NCBI GenBank assembly: GCA_937983405.1
Contig: CALJZN010000017.1
Coordinates: 62,001-126,000 of the forward strand
Length of the DNA: 64,000 nt
Source of the DNA: an uncultured Paracoccaceae bacterium
Lineage (GTDB): Bacteria; Pseudomonadota; Alphaproteobacteria; Rhodobacterales; Rhodobacteraceae
Reading direction: 5' to 3'
In this document: positions 45,737 to 53,949 of the stretch, piece by piece
Numbering within the stretch: the first letter of the stretch is position 1
Layout: each line of letters opens with the position of its first letter
Notes under the pieces: model-generated
Seen by the model: only the letters and a program-made list of their open reading frames with translations
Database searches by the model: none
Told to the model about the DNA's origin: nothing
Translations under genes and position numbers: made by a program

Positions 45737-46747
45737 ATGCGCACATCCAAGCTGATGTCGGCGACCCTCGCCGGCCTTCTCGGCCTGACCGCCGCTGCCC
45801 AGGCCAACGAACTTGTCCTCTACTGCTCGGTGCAGGAGGAATGGTGCCGGCTGATGGCCGAGAGCTTCCAGCGCGAGACCGGGATCAACGTGCTGATGAC
45901 CCGCCGCTCCTCGGGCGAGACCTATGCCCAGCTCAAGGCCGAGGCGGGCCAGCCGCGCGGCGACGTCTGGTGGGGCGGCACGGGCGATCCGCATCTGCAG
46001 GCCGCGCAGGAGGGGCTGACGCTGGAATACCGCTCGCCCATGCTGGCCGAGCTGCAGGACTGGGCCGTGCAGCAGGCCGAGACCTCGGGCTTCCGCACCG
46101 TGGGCATCTACGCCGGCGCGCTGGGCTTCGGCTACAACAGCACGAGGGTCACCGAGAACCCGCCGGCCTGCTGGGCCGACCTGCTCGACCCGCGCTTCGA
46201 CGACGACGTGCAGGTGGCCAACCCGAACTCGTCGGGCACCGCCTACACCCTGCTTGCGACGCTGGTGCAGCTGATGGGCGAGGATGCGGCCTTCGACTAT
46301 CTCGTGAAGCTCGACGCCAACGTCAGCCAGTATACCCAGTCGGGCGGCGCGCCGATCCGCAACGCTGCCACCGGCGAGACCGCGATCGGCATCGTCTTCA
46401 TGCACGACGCGGTGGCGCAGGCGGTGCAGGGCGCGCCGATCGTCCCCGTCGCCCCCTGCGAGGGCACGGGCTACGAGATCGGTTCGATGTCGATCATCGC
46501 CGGCGGGCCGAACCCCGACAGCGCCAAGCGCTTCTACGACTGGGCGCTGACGCCCGCGGCGCAGGCGCTGGGGGCGCAGGCCAACAGCTTTCAGGTGCCC
46601 TCGAACAAGGGCACGCCGGTGCCGCCCGAATCGCCCGCCCTCGACCAGATCAGGCTGATCGACTACGATTTCGCCACCTACGGGTCGAGCGCGACGCGCA
46701 CGCGCCTCCTCGCCCGCTGGGACGCCGAGATCGGATCGCGCCGCTAG
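45737..46747 (+). CDS. ABC transporter substrate-binding protein, ferric-iron (FbpA/AfuA)-type
   Basis: Periplasmic binding protein, 336 residues. Signal peptide SATLAGLLGLTAAAQANELV, cleaved at AQA/N. Mature start LVLYCSVQEEWCRLMAESFQ, then TGINVLMTRRSSGETYAQLK and RGDVWWGGTGDPHLQAAQEG, typical of the FbpA/AfuA/2-aminoethylphosphonate PhnS group. Two cysteines near the N-terminus and one in PPACWADLLDP are unusual for this class and might form disulfides. The double-tyrosine iron motif of true FbpA is not evident near the C-terminus (IDYDFATYGSSATRTR), so the ligand need not be iron. Operon: binding protein, fused permease, ATPase, then an inositol-monophosphatase-type enzyme. Confidence 0.88.
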   Translation: MRTSKLMSATLAGLLGLTAAAQANELVLYCSVQEEWCRLMAESFQRETGINVLMTRRSSGETYAQLKAEAGQPRGDVWWGGTGDPHLQAAQEGLTLEYRSPMLAELQDWAVQQAETSGFRTVGIYAGALGFGYNSTRVTENPPACWADLLDPRFDDDVQVANPNSSGTAYTLLATLVQLMGEDAAFDYLVKLDANVSQYTQSGGAPIRNAATGETAIGIVFMHDAVAQAVQGAPIVPVAPCEGTGYEIGSMSIIAGGPNPDSAKRFYDWALTPAAQALGAQANSFQVPSNKGTPVPPESPALDQIRLIDYDFATYGSSATRTRLLARWDAEIGSRR

Positions 46748-46766
46748 GCCGCGCCCGCGGCGAACG

Positions 46767-46795
46767 GGGGCCCGCGCACACCGGGCGCGGGCCCC
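46767..46795 (+). other. Strong intercistronic stem-loop after the binding-protein gene
   Basis: GGGGCCCGCGC (46767-46777) pairs perfectly with GCGCGGGCCCC (46785-46795) around a 7-base loop. It lies between the binding-protein stop and the permease start, with no T tract. Position and strength mirror the phnD-phnE stem-loop at 26493-26525, suggesting the same function: protecting the receptor mRNA and lowering permease expression. Confidence 0.65.
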
Positions 46796-46810
46796 GACCT
46801 GCCCGATCCC

Positions 46811-48997
46811 ATGCGCCCCGACGCCCGAAGCACTGCGCTCGCAAGCCGCGAGCGGCTTGCCTGGCTGGCGCTGCTGGCGCTGGCCGTCCTGGTGCTGCCC
46901 TGGTATCGCGTCGCGCCGCCGGGGGGAGAGCCGCTGCTGCCCTCGGCGCTGGGCCATGCCGCGGCGGGCCGGGGGTGGCTGTGGCCGGTGGTGGCGGCGC
47001 TGCCGCTGCTCGCACTGGCCGGGGCGCGGGCGCCGGGCGGCCGCGGGTTTCTCGCGCTCGCCCTCGCGGGCCTTGCCGCGCTGGTGGTGCAGGGCTTCGC
47101 GGTGGGCCTTCGCGGGCCCGCGGCGGGCTGGGTCGGCGCCCTGTTTCCCGCCGCCGCGGCCGGGCAGACCGGCCTCGGCTGGGGCGGGTTCACCGCCGGC
47201 GTCGCCCTTCTGGGGCTGGTCGCCCACGGGCTGGCCCTGCGCGGCTTTTGCCGGGGCGACCGGTTCGCGGCCTCGGCGGTGGTGTTCATCGTCGCGCTTC
47301 TGACGCTGTTCGTCTTCTTCCCGATCCTCAGGCTTGCCCTGGCGGCCTTCGTCGGCCCGGACGGCGCGATCGCCTTCGGGCCCTTCCTGTCGCGCTTCCT
47401 TGCGCCCGAGATCTGGCGGCTCGACTGCTTCAGCGGCCCGCGGCGCTGCGGTGTGGTCATCAACTCGCTGGTGCTCGGGCTGCTCTGCGCCACGCTCTGC
47501 ACCGCGCTCGGCCTTGCGCTGGCGCTCGTCGTCGCGCGCACCCCGTTCCGCTTCAAGCAGACCCTCCGCGCGCTGTCGATCCTGCCCATCATCACGCCGC
47601 CCTTCGTGGTGGGCGTGGCGATTGTCGTGCTGTTCGGCCGCACCGGGCTTGTCACCGTCTGGGGGGCCGAGCTGCTCGACATCCGGCCCACGCGCTGGGT
47701 CTACGGGCTGCCGGGCATCCTGATGGCGCAGCTGCTGGCCTTCACGCCGATCACCTTCCTCGTGCTTCTGGGCACGGTCGAGGCGATCAACCCCACGCTC
47801 GAGGAGGCCAGCCAGACCCTGGGCGCGGGGCCGGTGCGCACCTTTCGCAAGATCACCTGGCCGCTCTTGCGCCCCGGGATCGCGGCGGCCTTCCTGCTGG
47901 CCTTCATCGAAAGCCTGGCCGACTTCGGCAACCCCATCGTGCTGGGCGGCGGCTACGAGGTGCTGTCGACCAAGATCTTCTTCGCCGTGGTCGGCGCCCG
48001 CTACGACCTTGGCAATGCCGCCACGCTGGCGATGATCCTGCTGACGCTCACACTCGTCGCCTTCTGGCTGCAGACGCGCTGGCTGGGGCGCAAGAGCTAC
48101 GTCACCGTCACCGGCCGGTCGGATGCGGGGCTGGCGGCCAGCCTGCCCGCCGGGCTGAAGGGGGCGGCCTGGGCGGTGGTTGCCCCCTTCATCGCCTTCA
48201 CCGTCGCCGTCTATGCCATCGTGCTGATCGGCGGCTTCGTGCACGACATCGGACGGTGGGATCTGACGCCCACCTTCGCCCATCTGCGGACCGCCTTCGC
48301 CGTCGAGATCGGGGCCGAGGGGCTGCGCCTCTACGGCTCGGCCTGGAACTCGATGCAGACGACGCTGGCGGTCTCGGCCATCGCCGCGCCGCTGACGACG
48401 CTCGTGGGCATCCTGACCGCCTGGCTGGTGGCGCGGCAGGACTTCGCCGGCAGGCGCAGCTTCGAGTTCGGCACGATGCTGTCCTTCGCGATCCCGGGCA
48501 CGGTGGTGGGGGTCAGCTACGTCGCCGCCTTCAACGTGCCGCCCATCGACATCACCGGCACCGCCGCGATCCTGGTGATCTGCTTTGTCTTTCGCAACAT
48601 GCCGGTGGGCATGCGGGCCGGCATGGCGGCGCTGGCCCAGATCGACCGCAGCATGGAGGAAGCGAGCCAGACCATGGGCGCGGGCAGCGCGCGCACCCTG
48701 CGCCGGGTGGTGCTGCCGCTGATCAAGCCTGCGGTGTTCACCGCGCTGGTCTACAGCTTCGTCACCGCGATGACCGCGGTCTCGGCGGTGATCTTCCTCG
48801 TCTCGGCGCGGCACAACATGGCCACCGCCTACATCATGGGCCGGGTCGAGGCCGGGGAATACGCGCTCGCCATCACCTATTCCACCGTGCTGATGATCGT
48901 GATGATCCTGTGCATCGCGCTGATCCAGCTTCTGGTCGGCGCCCGGCGGCTGGGGCGGCGGCGCGAGTTCCAGGGCCAGGCCCTGCCGGCCGAGTGA
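46811..48997 (+). CDS. ABC transporter permease, Fbp-type with two fused permease domains
   Basis: Inner-membrane permease of 728 residues made of two BPD_transp_1 domains in one chain, so no second permease gene is needed. An extra N-terminal part with about five hydrophobic helices (LAWLALLALAVLVLPWY...) precedes the first domain. Each domain carries its coupling loop: NPTLEEASQTLGAGPVRTFR in the first, DRSMEEASQTMGAGSARTLR in the second. Helices such as LSILPIITPPFVVGVAIVVL and FGTMLSFAIPGTVVGVSYVA are typical for FbpB. It is preceded by a strong stem-loop and followed six bases later by the ATPase gene. Confidence 0.92.
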   Translation: MRPDARSTALASRERLAWLALLALAVLVLPWYRVAPPGGEPLLPSALGHAAAGRGWLWPVVAALPLLALAGARAPGGRGFLALALAGLAALVVQGFAVGLRGPAAGWVGALFPAAAAGQTGLGWGGFTAGVALLGLVAHGLALRGFCRGDRFAASAVVFIVALLTLFVFFPILRLALAAFVGPDGAIAFGPFLSRFLAPEIWRLDCFSGPRRCGVVINSLVLGLLCATLCTALGLALALVVARTPFRFKQTLRALSILPIITPPFVVGVAIVVLFGRTGLVTVWGAELLDIRPTRWVYGLPGILMAQLLAFTPITFLVLLGTVEAINPTLEEASQTLGAGPVRTFRKITWPLLRPGIAAAFLLAFIESLADFGNPIVLGGGYEVLSTKIFFAVVGARYDLGNAATLAMILLTLTLVAFWLQTRWLGRKSYVTVTGRSDAGLAASLPAGLKGAAWAVVAPFIAFTVAVYAIVLIGGFVHDIGRWDLTPTFAHLRTAFAVEIGAEGLRLYGSAWNSMQTTLAVSAIAAPLTTLVGILTAWLVARQDFAGRRSFEFGTMLSFAIPGTVVGVSYVAAFNVPPIDITGTAAILVICFVFRNMPVGMRAGMAALAQIDRSMEEASQTMGAGSARTLRRVVLPLIKPAVFTALVYSFVTAMTAVSAVIFLVSARHNMATAYIMGRVEAGEYALAITYSTVLMIVMILCIALIQLLVGARRLGRRREFQGQALPAE

Positions 48998-49003
48998 GGG
49001 GGC

Positions 49004-50029
49004 ATGACCGACGACATCGCCATCGAGTTCACCGATGTGACCAAGCGCTACGGCGAGGCGCTGGCGGTGGACCGCATCAGCCTTGCCATCGCGAAGGGCG
49101 AGATGGTCACCTTCCTCGGCCCCTCGGGCTGCGGCAAGACGACCTCGCTGCGGCTGATCGCGGGGCTCGAGCTGCCGACCGAGGGCATCGTGCGCATCGC
49201 CGGGCGCGACGTGAGCCGCCATGCGGCGTCTGAGCGCAATGTGGGCATGGTGTTCCAGTCCTACGCCCTCTTCCCGCACATGAGCGTGCTCGACAACGTC
49301 GCCTATGGCCCGGTGATCCGGGGCGAGCCGAAGGGCGTGGCGCGCGAGCGGGCGCGCGCGATTCTCGACCAGATCGGGCTGAAGGGCCTCGAGGCGCGGC
49401 TGCCGTCCGAGCTGTCGGGCGGCCAGCAGCAGCGCGTCGCGGTGGCGCGCGCCATCGTCCAGCAGCCCGACGTGCTCTTGTTCGACGAGCCGCTCTCGAA
49501 CGTCGATGCCAAGCTGCGCCGCAAGGTGCGGGGCGAGATCCGCGAGTTGCAGAAGCGCTTCGGGCTGACGGCCGTCTATGTCACCCACGATCAGGAAGAG
49601 GCGCTGGCCGTCTCGGACCGGATCGTGGTGATGCGCGCGGGGCGGATCGACCAGATCGGCACGCCGCGCGACCTCTACGAGCGCCCGGCCTCGGCCTTCG
49701 TGGCCGACTTCATCGGCGATGCCAACCTGATCGGGGGGCAGGTGCAGGGCGGCCGCTTCCGCGCCGCCGACCTCGACCTGCCGATGGCCGGGCCCGACGG
49801 CGCGGCGCAGATCTCGCTGCGCCCCGAACGCATCGGGCTGACCCCGGGCCTGGGGGCGCCGGCGGGGCGCGTGATGGCCTGCACCTATCTCGGCAGCCGC
49901 TGGGAATACGAGATCGCGACCGGCTTTGCCGAGCTGCTCGCCTCGCGCCCGATCACCGAGGCGCCGATCCCGGCGGGCACGGCGGTGCGGCTGGACATCC
50001 CCGAAACCGCCCCGATCCGGGTGACCTGA
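49004..50029 (+). CDS. ABC transporter ATP-binding protein, Fbp/Pot-type
   Basis: ATPase subunit of the importer, 341 residues. Walker A FLGPSGCGKTTSLRLIAGLE, Q-loop GMVFQSYALFPHMSVLDNVA, signature [20 protein letters not shown], Walker B VLLFDEPLSNVDAKLRRKVR, switch His in VYVTHDQEEALAVSDRIVVM. After residue about 240 comes the TOBE-type regulatory domain (DANLIGGQVQGGRFRAAD ... ISLRPERIGL). Six bases after the permease and one base before the phosphatase-type gene, so all four genes are cotranscribed. Specificity follows from the binding protein and is unknown. Confidence 0.93.
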   Translation: MTDDIAIEFTDVTKRYGEALAVDRISLAIAKGEMVTFLGPSGCGKTTSLRLIAGLELPTEGIVRIAGRDVSRHAASERNVGMVFQSYALFPHMSVLDNVAYGPVIRGEPKGVARERARAILDQIGLKGLEARLPSELSGGQQQRVAVARAIVQQPDVLLFDEPLSNVDAKLRRKVRGEIRELQKRFGLTAVYVTHDQEEALAVSDRIVVMRAGRIDQIGTPRDLYERPASAFVADFIGDANLIGGQVQGGRFRAADLDLPMAGPDGAAQISLRPERIGLTPGLGAPAGRVMACTYLGSRWEYEIATGFAELLASRPITEAPIPAGTAVRLDIPETAPIRVT

Positions 50030-50030
50030 C

Positions 50031-50831
50031 ATGCCCCGCGACCCCGTCGCCGACCGCCTCGCCCTGGCCGAGGCCGCCGCCCGCGCGGCCGGCGCCCATG
50101 CGCTGGCGCTCGCGCGCGACCGCGGCGCGCTGACGGTCGAGACCAAGCACGGCGCGCTCGACATGGTCAGCCGCGCCGACCGCGAGGCCGAGGAGATCGT
50201 GCGCGCCCTGGTCGCGGCGGCCTTCCCCGACGACGGGTTCATGGGCGAGGAGGGGGGCGCGCAGCCCGGCACCTCGGGCTTCACCTGGGTGATCGACCCC
50301 ATCGACGGCACCGTGCCGTTCCTTGCGGGCCTGCCGCACTGGTGCGTGGCGATCGCGGTGCAGGGCGAGGGGGGCACCGCGGCCGGGGCGATCTTTCACC
50401 CCGCGGCGGGCGAGATGTTCACCGCCTGTCACGGCGCCGGCGCCCGGCTCGACGGCGCGGCGCTCCGCATCGCGCCGGACATCCGGCTGACGAGCAGCCT
50501 TGTCGGCATCGGCGCGAGCCACCGCACCGCGCCCGCCCATGTGGCCGAGGCGATCCGGCGCCTGATGGCCGCGGGGGGCATGTTCTACCGCAACGGCTCG
50601 GGCGCGCTGATGCTGGCCGCCGTCGCCGCCGGGCGGCTGGGCGGCTATTACGAGCCGCACATGCACCCCTGGGATTGCCTTGCCGGCCTGCTGCTGGTGC
50701 GCGAGGCGGGCGGGCGCGTCCTGCCCTATCCCGCCGGCGCCGACCTTGCCGCGGGCGGCCCCGTGCTGGCGGCGGCGCCCGGTGTGTGGGACGACCTCGC
50801 CGCGCTGGTGCGCGGGCTGCCCGACGGCTGA
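50031..50831 (+). CDS. Inositol monophosphatase family protein
   Basis: Mg2+-dependent phosphomonoesterase, 266 residues, intact. The three metal motifs are FMGEEGGAQPG, VIDPIDGTVPFLAGLPHW and MHPWDCLAGLLLVREAGGRV (WD motif). DMVSRADREAEEIV holds the N-terminal active-site Lys/Asp region missing from the broken paralogue at 28263. In the family such enzymes dephosphorylate inositol 1-phosphate, histidinol phosphate, PAP or sugar phosphates. Being last in an importer operon, it may release phosphate from an imported phosphoester; this is inference. Start ATG 50031, one base after the ATPase stop. Confidence 0.9.
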   Translation: MPRDPVADRLALAEAAARAAGAHALALARDRGALTVETKHGALDMVSRADREAEEIVRALVAAAFPDDGFMGEEGGAQPGTSGFTWVIDPIDGTVPFLAGLPHWCVAIAVQGEGGTAAGAIFHPAAGEMFTACHGAGARLDGAALRIAPDIRLTSSLVGIGASHRTAPAHVAEAIRRLMAAGGMFYRNGSGALMLAAVAAGRLGGYYEPHMHPWDCLAGLLLVREAGGRVLPYPAGADLAAGGPVLAAAPGVWDDLAALVRGLPDG

Positions 50832-50846
50832 GCGCTAACCCCGCCC

Positions 50847-50912
50847 GGGCGGGCGATCACGGGCGGGCGGTCTCGGGCGGGCGATCACAGGCGGGCGGTC
50901 TCGGGCGGGCGG
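50847..50912. repeat. Tandem 28-bp repeat in intergenic DNA
   Basis: A 28-bp unit beginning GGGCGGGCGATCAC occurs at 50847-50874 and 50875-50902 (one G/A difference), followed by a 10-base third partial copy. Within each unit GGGCGGGCG is itself nearly repeated. It lies between the phosphatase and pepT; no gene is found in the remaining gap up to 51101. Confidence 0.7.
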
Positions 50913-51101
50913 CGCGGCGATCCGTGCGGATGATGCCGTTGGGGGCTTGCGCCGCGGGTCGGGTCATGGGATGGCCCGGGCAGTGGTCGGCGACCGAGAG
51001 CTGCGAGGCCCCCGCTGCTGCGCCGCCCCGCGGCCCCGGCCGGAACGGAGCACGCGCCGACGCCCGAAGACGCCCAACCCCGCGCCCGTCGCCCGATCCC
51101 G

Positions 51102-52364
51102 ATGCAGGAGCGCCCCTTGACCGCCGACCTCGACCGCGACCTCGAAGAGCGCCTGCTGCGTTACGCCGCCATCGACACGCAAAGCGACGAGGCCTCGGCC
51201 AGCACGCCCAGCACCGCCTGCCAGCTCGACCTCGCGCGCCTGCTGGCGGCAGAGCTCGCGGCCATGGGCGCCCGCGATGTGCGGCTGACGGACTACGGCG
51301 CGGTGCTGGCCACGCTGCCGGCCACGGTGCCGGGGCCGGTGCCGGTGATCGGGCTCGTGGCCCATCTCGATACCGCTCCGGCCTTCGCCGCCGCCGGCGT
51401 CAAGCCGCGGGTGCATCGCGCCTGGGACGGCAGCGCCATCGCCTTTCCCGACGCCCCGGACCTCGTGCTCTCGCCCGAGGTCTCGCCCGCGCTCGCCGGC
51501 AAGGTCGGGCAGGACATCGTCACCGCAAGCGGCGCCACCCTGCTCGGGGCCGACGACAAGGCGGGCGTGGCCATCATCATGGCCGCGGCGCGGCGCATGC
51601 TGGCCGACCCCGCGCACCGCCGCGGGACGATCCGCATCGCCTTCACCCCCGACGAGGAGATCGGCCGCGGCGTCGATCCGCGCCTGCCGGCCGACCTCGG
51701 CGCCGACTTCGCCTATACCCTCGACGGCGCGGCACCGGGGGAGCTTGAGTTCGAGACGTTCTCGGCCGACCGCGCGGTGGTGCGCATCGCGGGCGTCCCG
51801 GCCCACCCTGGCTGGGCCAAGGGCCGGCTTGTGAACGCGCTGCATCTGGCGGCGAAGATCGTCCAGACCCTGCCGCAGGCCACCCAGACCCCCGAGACGA
51901 CCGAGGCGCGCGAGGGCTTCCTGCATGTCTACGAGCTGCGGGGCACCGCCGCCGAGGCCGAGATCCGGCTGATCCTGCGCGACTTCGAGGCCGAGGGGCT
52001 GGCGGCGAAGGGGGCCCTGCTGCGCCAGGTCTGCGCCGCCGTCGCCGCGACCGAGCCGCGCGCGAAGATCGACGTGGCGATCGAGAAGCAATACCGCAAC
52101 ATGCGCGACCGCCTCGCGGCCGACATGCGGCCCGTCGAGCTTGCCCGCGCCGCCTACCGCGACTGCGGGCTTGTGCCGGTGTCGGTGCCGATCCGCGGCG
52201 GGACCGACGGCGCGCGGTTGACCGAGCTCGGCGTGCCCTGCCCCAACCTCTTCACCGGCATGCACGAGATCCACGGGCCGCTGGAATGGGTCAGCGTGCA
52301 GGACATGGCGCTGGCGGTCCGCGTGCTCGTGCGGCTGGCCGAGCGCGCCGCGGCAGGCGCATGA
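51102..52364 (+). CDS. pepT: Peptidase T (tripeptide aminopeptidase)
   Basis: Cytoplasmic zinc tripeptidase of the M20 family, 420 residues. The family opening LEERLLRYAAIDTQSDEAS is followed by zinc and catalytic motifs: GLVAHLDTAPAF (His, catalytic Asp), LGADDKAGVAIIMAAARRM (bridging Asp), IAFTPDEEIGRGVDPR (catalytic Glu) and YTLDGAAPGELEFETFSADR (zinc Asp). PAHPGWAKGRLVNALHLAAK begins the lid domain, and the last zinc His is in FTGMHEIHGPLEWVSVQDM. ATG 51102 is used; GCAGGAGCG lies slightly downstream, so a start at TTG 51117 (MTADLDRD) is also possible. Its stop overlaps the sugar kinase start. Confidence 0.94.
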   Translation: MQERPLTADLDRDLEERLLRYAAIDTQSDEASASTPSTACQLDLARLLAAELAAMGARDVRLTDYGAVLATLPATVPGPVPVIGLVAHLDTAPAFAAAGVKPRVHRAWDGSAIAFPDAPDLVLSPEVSPALAGKVGQDIVTASGATLLGADDKAGVAIIMAAARRMLADPAHRRGTIRIAFTPDEEIGRGVDPRLPADLGADFAYTLDGAAPGELEFETFSADRAVVRIAGVPAHPGWAKGRLVNALHLAAKIVQTLPQATQTPETTEAREGFLHVYELRGTAAEAEIRLILRDFEAEGLAAKGALLRQVCAAVAATEPRAKIDVAIEKQYRNMRDRLAADMRPVELARAAYRDCGLVPVSVPIRGGTDGARLTELGVPCPNLFTGMHEIHGPLEWVSVQDMALAVRVLVRLAERAAAGA

Positions 52365-53290
52365 GCGCCGCGGCCTTCCGCCACGACCTGATCGCCATCG
52401 GCGAGGGCATGGTGGAGTTCACCGCCGAGGGCGCCTTCGACCGCGCCGCGCGCTTCCGCCGCGGCTTTGCCGGGGATGCGGTGAACACGCTGGTGCAGGC
52501 GGCGCGGCTGGGCCTGCGCGTGGCGCTGCTGTCGCGGATCGGCGACGATCCCTTCGCACCGGCCCTGCGCGCGGCCTGGGCGGCCGAGGGGATCGACCTT
52601 GCCGCAGCGCCCGTGGTGCCGGGGCTCAACGGGCTCTACTTCGTGCTGGTGGACGACCGCGGCGAGCGGCGCTTCCACTACCGCCGCGCGGGCAGCGCGG
52701 CCTCGGCGATGGGGCCGGACGCGCTTGACCCGTCGCTGGTGGCCGGGGCGCGGTTCGTGCTCGTCTCGGGGATCACCCAGGCGATCTCGGCCAGCGCCGA
52801 GGCGCTGGTGGCGGCCTTCGCCGCCGGGCCCGAGGCGCCCGCGCGCGGCGTCTACGACCCAAACCATCGCCCCGCGCTGTGGGCGGCGCGCGGCGGCGAT
52901 GCCGCGGCCCGGCGCGCCTTCGCCGCCGTCGCGCCGCGGATGGCCTGGCTTCTGCCCAGCCACCCGGCCGACCTTGCCGTGCTGGGCCTGGCTGCTGCGA
53001 CGCCGCCCGAGGCCGCCTTCGCCGCGTTCGAGGCGGCCGGCCCGGCCCGCGTGGCGCTGAAGCTCGGGGCCGAGGGGGCGATTGTGCGCGACGGCGGCCT
53101 CGTGCAGCGCGTGCCGGCGCCGCCGGTCGCCGATGTCGTGGACACCACCGGCGCGGGCGATGCCTGGAACGCGGGCTTCATCGCCGCGCTGCTGCGGGGC
53201 AAGGGGCCGGCCGCCGCCGCCGCGGCCGCCCACGCCGTCGCCGCGCGCACCCTGCGCCACCCCGGGGCCATCCCCCCGCGCGAGGGCTGA
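52361..53290 (+). CDS. PfkB-family carbohydrate kinase (2-keto-3-deoxygluconate kinase-like)
   Basis: Ribokinase-fold sugar kinase, 309 residues. Opening LIAIGEGMVEFTAEGAFDRA, sugar-site RRGFAGDAVNTLVQAARLG (the usual GGxxxN appears as GFAGDAVN, as in KDG kinases), then LLSRIGDDPFAPALRAAWAA. The anion hole and base are in VVDTTGAGDAWNAGFIAALL (DTxGAGD), with upstream GVYDPNHRPALW typical for KDG kinases. 2-Keto-3-deoxygluconate is the likely substrate by similarity, but no other Entner-Doudoroff or uronate gene is nearby. Its ATG overlaps the pepT stop (ATGA), an arrangement without an obvious metabolic link. Confidence 0.88.
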   Translation: MSAAAFRHDLIAIGEGMVEFTAEGAFDRAARFRRGFAGDAVNTLVQAARLGLRVALLSRIGDDPFAPALRAAWAAEGIDLAAAPVVPGLNGLYFVLVDDRGERRFHYRRAGSAASAMGPDALDPSLVAGARFVLVSGITQAISASAEALVAAFAAGPEAPARGVYDPNHRPALWAARGGDAAARRAFAAVAPRMAWLLPSHPADLAVLGLAAATPPEAAFAAFEAAGPARVALKLGAEGAIVRDGGLVQRVPAPPVADVVDTTGAGDAWNAGFIAALLRGKGPAAAAAAAHAVAARTLRHPGAIPPREG

Positions 53291-53491
53291 CCCGCGGCAT
53301 GCCGGCCTGCGGCAGAGAAGCCGGACAGGGGCCTCGGCCGCCGCCGCACCGCACGGCCCCGGGCCTGCGGATCGCGCCGTGCGCGGCGCGCGTCCTCCAT
53401 GCCGCCCGCCGGAGGGGTTCGGGCCTGCGCCGGGTCCCGGTGTCGTCCGACCCGGTTGCGTGGCCGGGGGTTCGGGGCTAAACCTTCCAGC

Positions 53492-53875
53492 ATGGGAAGG
53501 TTGACGTCGGTCAGGGTCGCGCGGGCGGTGGCGGTGCTGTGTGCACTGGCGCTCTGCCTTGTCGGCCTGGCGCATCGTCCCGCCTCGGCCGGGCAGCGGG
53601 CCACCGAGGCCCGGATCGCCGCCTTCCTTGCCGCCGGCGGGACGCTGGACGATGCCTGCCTTTCAGGCGACGCGGACGGGCAGGGTGCGCCCCATGCCGA
53701 ATGCCCGGCCTGCACGCTGGGCAAGGGTATGGCCATGCCCGCGGCGCTGCCCGGACCGTCCCGGAGCCCGGCCTTCTCGGCCGCGCCGGCCTTCTGCCCG
53801 GCGGCGCCGGTCCTGCCGCGCACCGGCGCGCGCGCGCCGCCCGCGACCGGTCCGCCGGCCCTTCCGTTGATCTGA
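53492..53875 (+). CDS. Small secreted protein with CPxC motif, DUF2946-like
   Basis: Predicted exported protein of 127 residues. Signal peptide AVAVLCALALCLVGLAHRPA, then a mature part with ATEARIAAFLAAGGTLDDAC and HAECPACTLGKGMAMPAALP, a His-Cys-x2-Cys element like that of DUF2946 proteins, which often sit beside copper-related genes. The rest is Ala/Pro-rich. ATG 53492 has little Shine-Dalgarno support. It is followed after 74 bases by the MbnP gene on the same strand. Metal binding or membrane insertion of the Cys motif is possible; function unknown. The 200 bases upstream (53291-53491) show no further gene. Confidence 0.62.
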   Translation: MGRLTSVRVARAVAVLCALALCLVGLAHRPASAGQRATEARIAAFLAAGGTLDDACLSGDADGQGAPHAECPACTLGKGMAMPAALPGPSRSPAFSAAPAFCPAAPVLPRTGARAPPATGPPALPLI

Positions 53876-53949
53876 GCCTGCCCGGCCCGCTCCGCGGGCC
53901 GCGGCCGCCGCCGTCTGCGCGGCCCACCGATCAACCCGAGGGACATGCC

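Noticed and set aside
45737-50029. Naming the importer fbpABC for ferric iron
   Set aside because: The family fits, but an iron-ligand tyrosine pair is not evident and a phosphatase gene is cotranscribed, so the substrate is left open.
45557-50377. Minus-strand open frame of about 1600 codons opposite the Fbp-type operon
   Set aside because: Same reason: a low-complexity shadow of the importer genes with no motif of its own.
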